Positions 55,101 through 61,888 of a DNA stretch of 61,888 nt are shown here, piece by piece (the stretch's first letter is position 1; every line of letters begins with the position of its first letter). The DNA lies in NCBI GenBank assembly GCA_037447655.1, contig JBBHKE010002021.1, positions 1 through 61,888 on the forward strand, read 5' to 3'. This DNA is from Zygnema cylindricum. Lineage: Eukaryota; Streptophyta; Zygnematophyceae; Zygnematales; Zygnemataceae. The notes beneath the pieces were generated by a model. The model had not been told where the DNA came from. It saw only the letters and a list, made by a program, of their open reading frames with translations, and did not search any database. The position numbers and the translations under genes are program-made.

Positions 55101-56172
55101 AAAAAGAGGAAATCATTTGAATGTTACAATACCTGGCATGTAAGCACTTACAGGAAGGCAAGCCAAGTCTTTACATTTGTTCCTACAAAAAAAAAAAAAT
55201 AGCCAGAGTTTCATTGGTTGATATGGACAAAAGTGAGTCACAAGCAACATACTGCGATCAATTTTGATGTTTGTAGGGGTTCTCGGTGGTTAATAGTGAC
55301 TACTTTTTCAATTTATTCACCTGGAGCCTTACATGTTGCTAAAGATCTTTTTGACGCCTTACTGGTTAGGTCACTTTGAGCCGGCCAAAATGTTCTCTTT
55401 GGCCATCAACATCATTCGTTAAATACAGAGTGGACACACACACAATACATAGTTCAGCTGAAACATTCGGATAAGCTAGTGTCTCTAGCAATCTATGGTA
55501 GTGTCATTCGTCTCAGTCTCCTGTACAATTTGTATTTTATCACTGGTTCATGGTTAGTTTCGCTTTTTTGTATGAACAAAAACGAAATGTTCATCTCTGA
55601 CCCTTAGTGGTTTGTCAATGTTTTTTTCATTTTTTTATCAAACTTTGCACCAAGATGGTTGACACGTTCAGGGTTTTGGAGTAAAACCTTCTTTTTATTT
55701 TGTATGAGCGTGTGGATGGGTGGCTTGTGCCTATGCAGGCTCCGAGGGACCTGCGAGGGAGCTCACAACCGTCTGGACTTGCTCTCGTTGGTCACAAGCG
55801 GCATTCACGAGTCAGAGATTCCTGGAGACACTGAAGATATACTTCATGCGGTTGAGGGCTGGGACGAAAACGAGAGCCACGATCCTGACGTGCCTGCAGT
55901 TTCCCACAGACGAGGAATGGCACCGTTCGTGTTTGTTTCATTTGACGACGTGGGTATCCGCTGTGTCTCTATTGCTTGTTATCCCCATTGTTCTAGGAAA
56001 ATGATGTGGTTTTCTGCTAATTTCGGAAGGTATTTGCGAAAGTAACTGATGATTTCTGGCAAAATGCAGAAATAGGTTTTGTTAACGTGTGCGCATTCCA
56101 TGTATTTTGCAGGTTGAAACTGACATTTTGAATTTACCAGTGGACAAGATGGATTATTACTGTCCGGGCTGA
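52146..56172 (+). CDS. F-box protein, FBXO9-like, ten exons, 322 residues
   Basis: Exons: 52146-52221, 52330-52442, 52602-52721, 52820-52913, 53203-53276, 54215-54268, 54472-54579, 54765-54823, 55739-55949, 56113-56172. All junctions are GT-AG and all phases fit. The F-box lies at about residues 56-102 ([39 protein letters not shown]). Next come [90 protein letters not shown] and [17 protein letters not shown], ending [13 protein letters not shown]. This is the order found in FBXO9/Hrt3-type proteins and their plant homologues. F-box proteins bind SKP1 and bring substrates to SCF ubiquitin ligases; the C-terminal region probably binds the substrate. No TPR-like N-terminus is present. The start at 52146 is the only ATG fitting exon 1, but a further 5' exon cannot be excluded. 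Confidence 0.85.
53809..53882 (+). repeat. G run and GT microsatellite in F-box intron 5
   Basis: A pure G run of about 20 bases followed by (GT)n with TTTGTGTGTGTCTGTGTG variants. Likely length-variable. Confidence 0.9.
53880..54390 (+). repeat. ~100-bp direct duplication around F-box exon 6
   Basis: GACACATGCCGTATGGGTTA ... GGTCAGGGCCTATGACGGC at 53912-53960 corresponds to GATACATGCCACATGGGTTA ... GTGTCAGGGCATGCATATGACGGC at 54316-54366. The two copies lie in the introns on either side of exon 6. Confidence 0.65.
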
Positions 56173-56700
56173 TGACTAAACAAGCAAAGCGTTCATTTAT
56201 AGCTTCATTTACAGGCTTGCCATTTAAGTTGAACACTCCATGCACGTGTTCGGCTAGTTAAGAATAGTTGCTCCTTTCACATTGGGGTGAGTGGAAGTAA
56301 TGTCGTAGGATTCTACATCCACATAAGCTTGTCTTGATCTTGGCTTGCTTTTAATGTAAATTGGGATTTTGGGATGTTTTGTGTCAGAAGTAGGCTGTAA
56401 TATTTGGAACATTAGAAGGTCAACTTATTTCTCTTGTATATCTTTATCCTTAAGAGTGGGACGTTCTCTTGAAAGCATGATGCTTAACCATCTGAGTACA
56501 CGGGAAACAAAAATTGAAAGAGAAAAACCAAATTGGGTGGAAGGAAATCAAACGGAAAGAAACAAACACACAAACAGGGAAAGCCAATAAAAGGCAGTGA
56601 ATGGAACAAGCAGCTTGAAAAACAATAGCATAATGGTGTACCCAAAACAGAAACTACTTAACCAAACCTAGGCATAGACTATCCATAACTCCCATAGCAG
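56173..56700. other. 3' flank of the F-box gene
   Basis: Presumed 3' UTR and spacer. No convincing poly(A) signal picked out. No other feature. Confidence 0.4.
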
Positions 56701-56703
56701 AAG

Positions 56704-57430
56704 TTAAAAGCTTGAACACGGTAAACCCATAGATATGTGCCAACGATGAAAAGAAGTAAATGCAGAGGCGGTAGGACAGAAGTGAGAGGGCTCTTGGGAA
56801 TGCCAATCACTAATATCAAAAAATTCACCCAAAGCAACTATCGAACAACCAAATATCTCGACCGATATCAATGAAGTCATAAACAACGTTGATATGTACA
56901 TAATCACGAGCCTTCTTTTTAGCAGCGTCAGGCTCGGTCCCTCAAACATGTTGATCAGCGAGGCAGTGTTTGCCAAAAATGCCATCACAGCGGGGATCGT
57001 TGGGCAAAACAATATCAATCCATCTGAAGACTAATATGTGAAGCCTCCCAAACAAATATAACAGTAAATGAAGCTTGAGTTAATGATGTTTCCGGAAATT
57101 TGTCGGGGGACCATTGAGCAAATCAATATCAGCCTGCTGCGAAAGATTAATATGTAAATTGCCCGACGAAGAGAGTACTCCCCTCAGAAGCAATAATCGC
57201 AACAATGTCTGACACCTCGATCAACACCCCCCAAGGGAGCAACGAAGCAAATGAACGACATCTGGTTGAAGGACAACATCGCACGAGCAAACGAGAGAGC
57301 CTGGGTAAAGGTTGAGGAGAGATGCCAAGCCTGAGTGGTGGTGAAACCTAGAGTGAAAGAATCCAAGCGCTAAAACTAGCCCCCCCACGGAAGAGAAAAA
57401 CGGGCACCTGAAGAATCAAAGGGAATGCGC
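56704..57430 (-). pseudogene. Retroelement C-terminal fragment, copy 1 (minus strand)
   Basis: Read leftwards: SFICFVAPLGGVDRGVRHCC, then after a stop and frame changes SLTLLKRRLVIMYISTLF and ISVEIFGCSIVALGEFFD. Each block has a counterpart in the plus-strand copy at 58106-58680 (LSLPSGRVDSGTQHYF; IMIEIFGCFGNALDEFLRTF). The arrangement (Cys/His knuckle, then a hydrophobic EIFG..xxxxEF helix) resembles the tail of non-LTR retrotransposon polyproteins. Confidence 0.35.
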
Positions 57431-58100
57431 CTTGAGAAGCTCAGATCGGACGGTGGCAAGAATCTTATCATAAATTTATTCTTGGACACGCAAAACTGGC
57501 TTCATAATAAGGGATGTATGACCTTCACCTCCTTTTATCCCATATTTCTTCCGACCCCACAGACGCCGCTTCTTTCCTTGGCACCTTTTCTTGTTTTCTC
57601 TCTCGACACTTAGACCTACGTGGGAGCTAAGCACGACGTTCTTTTCAAGTATCCCCTAGTAAAAATTAGCTTTTTTGTTCAGCCGTCCAAGTGTGTTTTT
57701 TCGTGACCCTCACATATTCCTCCTTTCACTCCCCCTCATGGTTTCCAAACCCCTTCTCCATCCGAGGGCATTCATGTGTTAAGTTGCCCTCTAAGCTCGA
57801 GTACTTCCGTGACCCAATTTCTTGATTCTACTCTCTAGACAAATTTGTCGCACGCAAACGACCTTCCCAACCTTCTTGATCCTCCCACCCCCTCCACGCA
57901 CCCAAAAACATTTAACCAAAAACGTGTATAACATATACGTTATTTTTTTCCACCCTCATTCAAAAGCCAAGTACGCTTGCCAATAGTTAATTTCTAATAA
58001 GATTGCCATCGGATCAGAGCTCGCTTTTTAATCAAATCGCTTTTTAATAAAGTCAGCTCCCAAAATCGGACCAGAGCTTCTTGAGGCACTTCCCTCTAAT
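57431..58100. other. Spacer
   Basis: CT-rich at 57520-57610 and 57700-57780; no supported gene. Confidence 0.45.
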
Positions 58101-58105
58101 TCTTT

Positions 58106-58850
58106 ATGCACTTTCTTTCCTATCTGATTTTGGAGCTTGGCTATTGGCCACTCCTAGCCCACTCCACTCTACGTTTCATGTCGTCTCAATTCACCGCCGC
58201 CTTTAGATTCAGGCTTGGCCTCCCTCGTCCCCCTTTACTCGACTCTCTCGTTTGTTCGAGAAACTGTATCCTTCGGCCCGATGATTTGTATATGTACTTG
58301 TCGCTCCCATCGGGAAGAGTTGATTCAGGCACGCAACACTATTTCTGACACCATTGCAATTATTACTTATGAGAGGGGGTAAACTGTTGGTCGAAAGGTT
58401 TCACATGTTATTCTATCGCAACGGATTTGATACTGTATTGTTAATGGTGACTGTCATATTTTTTGTGACGTCTTTTGGGCAAACCTTGCCTCGGGATACA
58501 GTCGTTCATAAGACGGCTCAACATGTTGGAGGGGATGCTCGTGTTAAGAAGGAGCAAAATTATGCACAACGCGATGCCATGGGTGACTTGATTTTGATAA
58601 TGATCGAGATATTTGGTTGTTTTGGAAATGCTTTGGACGAGTTCCTCCGTACTTTCGACGTTCTTTTGGGAGAAAAGTAGCACTTTAAATACATACCTTC
58701 GGTCTGCTTGGGCTTTGGTGGCTTCTATCCTCCTCCCATCGCCTATTGCTGTTATGGATGGTCCGTGTTTTGCTGAACTCCCTCAATGTGCTCTGACGAG
58801 TTTCGGGGAATTGAGAGATTGCTTCAAAGTTATGTCGAGTTTTGGTTAGG
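58106..58850 (+). pseudogene. Retroelement C-terminal fragment, copy 2
   Basis: FTAAFRFRLGLPRPPLLDSL, then CILRPDDLYMYLSLPSGRVD in the first frame. After stops and a frame change: FGQTLPRDTVVHKTAQHVGG, ARVKKEQNYAQRDAMGDLIL and IMIEIFGCFGNALDEFL. RFRLGLP followed by a Cys/His-type motif, then a K-E-xx-Y / E-x-FG helix, is a pattern I associate with the C-terminus of some plant and algal LINE-type polyproteins. The first half and the RT itself are absent. Confidence 0.45.
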
Positions 58851-58851
58851 T

Positions 58852-59469
58852 ACACCACGAATTGTAATTAGAGTAAAAAACTCTAATTCGGTCGTCGAAA
58901 TTTCGACTCTATCACATCAAATAGAGTAATCGATTCTATTTTTTTCATTATTCTAATTTAGGTGAAGTTTAATTAGCGTAAAAAATTCTAATATAGGTTA
59001 TTTTTAAATAGTGTGGAGTACGGACGACGTATGACCGTGCAAAATTGTACTTTTATAAGTAAAAAGGTACAAATAATGATTTCATAGAGTCGCGCTCGCA
59101 CGTGAAATCGCACTAAACAAAAAAATCAATCACATCGAAAAAAAGCCGTTCACATAACTCTCGTCCGTCGACATCATCGTCGTCAGTGTGAACATTAACT
59201 GACATTCAGCGCGACAAATAGTACTAACGTCATAATGACGTCAAAACTATACGGACTGACAGATTTTGTACATCTACGTAATTTAGTGTTCATAATTTCA
59301 GCGCGGATAATTATTGCCGACATAACCCAATATAGAGTACTTAAATAAATTAGAGTAAACTTCCTCTGTGAAAAGTTATATCACATAAATTAGAGTTCAT
59401 TACTCATTGTTTTTTTTTTGTTTTTTTACTCTACTTTTTTCATTACTCTAATTACGATTCGCGGTGTAG
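58852..59469. mobile_element. TIR element, CACCGC family, long (618-bp) type
   Basis: TACACCACGAATTGTAATTA and TAATTACGATTCGCGGTGTA as ends. Internally it matches 28776-29395 in reverse orientation (CACATAACTCTCGTCCGTCG, TTAACTGACATTC, ATCATCGTCGTCAGTGTG). Confidence 0.85.
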
Positions 59470-59928
59470 TGTTGGTTTGGGTGCGCTATTCTTTTGTTGC
59501 TTTTGTGTATGCCTTTCATCGGCTTCCCATTGTTTACGTGTTAGTCTGTTACGATCATTTTTTCCCTTTAGTTCGCTTCGTTTCCCTTTCAGTTTTTCAG
59601 TTTCGTCTTTACCGGTCCTCTTTCTTCCCAAGCACTCAGATGTTTTACCATCGCGGCTTTTTCACAAAGTCGTATGATCCAAAGCAGCATTCAAACTGCC
59701 AAATACCTCACTCGCCCTAGACATTGCATTGTATAAAACAGAAAAAAAAACAAAAAAAGCAGATTGAATTAAAAAGCGTGATGGGACCTGTTACTTGCTC
59801 TCAGTCGCACCACCTGCTCAAATGGCCGCCACTCTTCCCTTGTTCTACAGCCTGATATGCAGATCTAGAAACTATCGTTTCCAGCTTCTTCAGGTGCTTC
59901 CTTCAAATACTTATTTTTCCGTGGCAAG

Positions 59929-60347
59929 GTGCCTGCACTTGGTTTACGGCTAAACATTTTTAAGCCTTCATTTTCTGCAACCCTAAATTACTACTGCTCC
60001 CACCCTTCGGTTTGGCTTGCCTTACCCGCCCTTCGGCTTGGCTTGCCTTACCCGCCCTTCCTTCCGTTCCTTGGCATAGTTTGGTCCTTTGTCCATTCAT
60101 TTCAGCGCAACTCCACCCATTTGTTTCGTTGTTCCCATGGGCTCCTTTGACCCTCCCTCATCAGCCCGCCCTTGGACCTAAATTGATTGCTCGTTCATTT
60201 CAGCCCAATGATGCCCATTTGCTCCATTGTGCCCATGGGGACAAGTTGATTCAGGCACATGACACTGGTCGAATCACGATTGAGACCGCTCAGAAAATCG
60301 CGCAAATACCTTCAGCGATACTGTTTTTGGCACACCCACTGAGCTGA
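59929..60347 (+). pseudogene. Retroelement C-terminal fragment, copy 3
   Basis: LRLGLPYPPFL, then QRNSTHLFRCSHG, and in another frame QPNDAHLLHCAHGDKLIQAH and DTGRITIETAQKIAQIP. The HLxxCxHG motif followed by xHD is the Cys/His knuckle expected at this point of the LINE-type tail. It appears twice, so two copies or a local duplication are merged. Confidence 0.4.
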
Positions 60348-60349
60348 CA

Positions 60350-61030
60350 GAGTCACTGGGCAAGGTGGCGTTCTCAGTAAGTGACATGATTATGCTCAAG
60401 GAGGTCTCGCTGAATTAATTTCAATGGCAGTATATGTCTTTGGTTCTTCCACAATCTAGTATTACGACTTAGACATCCCACAACTCGAGCCATTACAATG
60501 TGAAGGACTTGCAGACACCAGTTCGCCTTTTCCGGGCATAGTTGTTGCATGACCTGGTCAATTCAAAAAGTATCAACTTGCTCATACAATTTGCTATATA
60601 TAGTGTTCATTGCTATATATAGTCTCTGATTCAATTGCAGTTCCTCATTTGTTTCAGCTGGAAATCATTTGCGCTCTCTGGCCATAAGCTCATATTTCAC
60701 TTCACTCCTTTTCACCTTTGCTTTACGGCTTAAGTCAGATTTTTACCAGCAAGTAATCAGGTTTAGAACTAATAAAATGGATGATATAACAATTTTACCC
60801 ACTGAAAAGCTAGTTCAGCCACAAGTTTAACAAAACATAGACCTTACCGGCAGCCAACAACATTTCAAGTTGTAATCATATCAACCCTGCAAACAAAATG
60901 GATGAATGGAAAGAAATAAGTCAAAAACGGAGGTCAAAGTGCGGCAGTGAAAATGCCAAATAAATTCATTAACCAGATCTCGAAAAAGCAAAAAAATAAA
61001 AACACATCAAATTCAAAAGACACACATAGA
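60350..61030. other. Spacer, no gene recognised
   Basis: AT-rich sequence with a local TGCTATATATAGT duplication near 60590-60620. Confidence 0.45.
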
Positions 61031-61033
61031 CGT

Positions 61034-61199
61034 CAAGATACTATCAATCAAAAGACCTGGCTGAAAAAGAAAAAGTAGGCACTGAACACTTTACAATTAC
61101 TTAATTTCTAGGTTACGGCAAGATACTATCAATCAAAAGACCTGGCTGAAAAAGAAAAAGTAGGCACTGAACACTTTACAATTACTTAATTTCTAGGTT
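61034..61199 (+). repeat. Two perfect 85-bp tandem copies
   Basis: CAAGATACTATCAATCAAAA ... TTACTTAATTTCTAGGTT is repeated with no visible difference. The identity implies a recent duplication or an assembly artefact. Confidence 0.9.
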
Positions 61200-61647
61200 C
61201 ATAAGTCACAGCGGTCTCGGCCTAACACAAAACAAGAAAAACATCTTCCGTGAACCTGTCTATCTGGTTCCATGCGAAACCGCAGTGCTCCCAGAGGTTT
61301 TAATAAGCTTCATTTTTGCCAAATACAAAACATCAACAGAACAGAACCAGTTAAATGTAATCTTAAGAGTTCAGATGGCGCCAGTAGTACACAAACCAGA
61401 GATATTGTTGCATTAAATATCATAGTTCAATAACTCCAACTTATACCTTTTAGAAAAAGGCAGTACACCGATACCAACAGTTCATAATTTTCACAAGTAT
61501 GGTTTGTCATGGATTAGCAGCGTACATCACACGGCAATACTATAAGTTGAAGCCGATCCAAATATCCAATCTGATCTAAACCAGGAAAGGCTTGTTGAAA
61601 TAACTAATCAATACAAACCACAAAGCTCTTAAACAGCCTGCATAATT
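61200..61647. other. Possible 3' UTR or spacer of a minus-strand gene
   Basis: No coding sense. It lies just 3' (minus strand) of the small cysteine-rich frame at the edge. Confidence 0.35.
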
Positions 61648-61839
61648 CTAACCATGAAATGAGACGTTAGATGAAACCTCTTTAATGGCCTGACTGCAAA
61701 AGTCAAAACCTTTCCTGACACCATGCAAAGCACCTGCCGGAACCATTGACTTCTTGCAACGAGTCATTGAACCATCTCCACAGTCTAACTCTCCACACTC
61801 CAAACAGGAAATCCCAGCTCCTGTACAGCCTACTAACAC
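61648..61839 (-). CDS. Cysteine-rich frame, possible terminal exon
   Basis: The minus-strand frame reads CLECGELDCGDGSMTRCKK, then ALHGVRKGFDFCSQAIKEV and a stop. CxxC...C...C spacing could bind zinc or form disulfides. GTTAGTAG or CTGTACAG upstream may be the acceptor, so this could be the last exon of a gene lying mostly beyond the right edge. No family recognised. Confidence 0.3.
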   Translation of the reverse strand: MLVGCTGAGISCLECGELDCGDGSMTRCKKSMVPAGALHGVRKGFDFCSQAIKEVSSNVSFHG

Positions 61840-61888
61840 TTGGTTAGTTGTTAGTCATATCTAGCAACCCCACGTTAACAGTTAGTTC

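Overview
The window is nuclear DNA from a green-lineage eukaryote (streptophyte: a charophyte alga or a land plant). Evidence is GT-AG introns, 72-nt plant-type LRR exons, a dehydroascorbate reductase gene, a DET2-type steroid reductase exon, a plant F-box gene and several generations of Ty1/copia retrotransposons. I cannot name the species. Genes are sparse and split into small exons. Most of the sequence is transposable elements, satellites and purine or pyrimidine tracts.

Layout. 1-2640: 5' end of a minus-strand copia element (gag, primer site, LTR), then a ~45-bp minisatellite split by a solo LTR of the same family. 3860-6420: array of 72-nt LRR exons, at least three with intact reading frame. 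6600-8100: purine-rich DNA. 8100-9760: decayed copia gag-pol. 11400-11830: second solo LTR with a perfect target-site duplication. 13270-13800: TIR element and a tRNA-like sequence. 15880-17960: proline-rich tract and an EGF-like exon. 18560-20260: decayed minus-strand copia pol. 20600-22600: T-rich DNA, then a long GA tract facing a long CT tract. 22830-24360: a SET-methyltransferase exon and a DET2-like exon.

25300-37600 is a mosaic of repeats: TIR elements with CACCGC ends, hAT-like elements, three arrays of a 49-50-bp satellite with a common head, two ~1-kb copies of a unit ending in a Helitron-like hairpin, and a long TA microsatellite. The first three exons of a minus-strand DHAR gene (32598-33479) lie inside this mosaic, with the satellite where the rest of the gene should follow. 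39648-43480 is a complete, internally deleted copia element with paired LTRs and a 5-bp target duplication. 44300-45880 is a decayed reverse-transcriptase-like reading frame. 46019-51072 holds further nested DNA transposons.

The best host-gene territory is 51207-56172. A two-exon gene for an 81-residue protein is followed head-to-tail by a ten-exon F-box gene (322 residues, FBXO9-like) whose exon phases all fit. After it come three related fragments of a probable non-LTR retroelement C-terminus (56704-60350), another 618-bp TIR element, an 85-bp perfect tandem duplication, and a small cysteine-rich minus-strand frame at the right edge.

The genes do not form a single pathway. The F-box protein should act in SCF-type ubiquitin ligases, DHAR in ascorbate recycling, and the DET2-like exon belongs to steroid (brassinosteroid-type) reduction. 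The LRR, proline-rich and EGF exons are all on the plus strand and could be parts of cell-surface receptor genes, but nothing in the sequence joins them.
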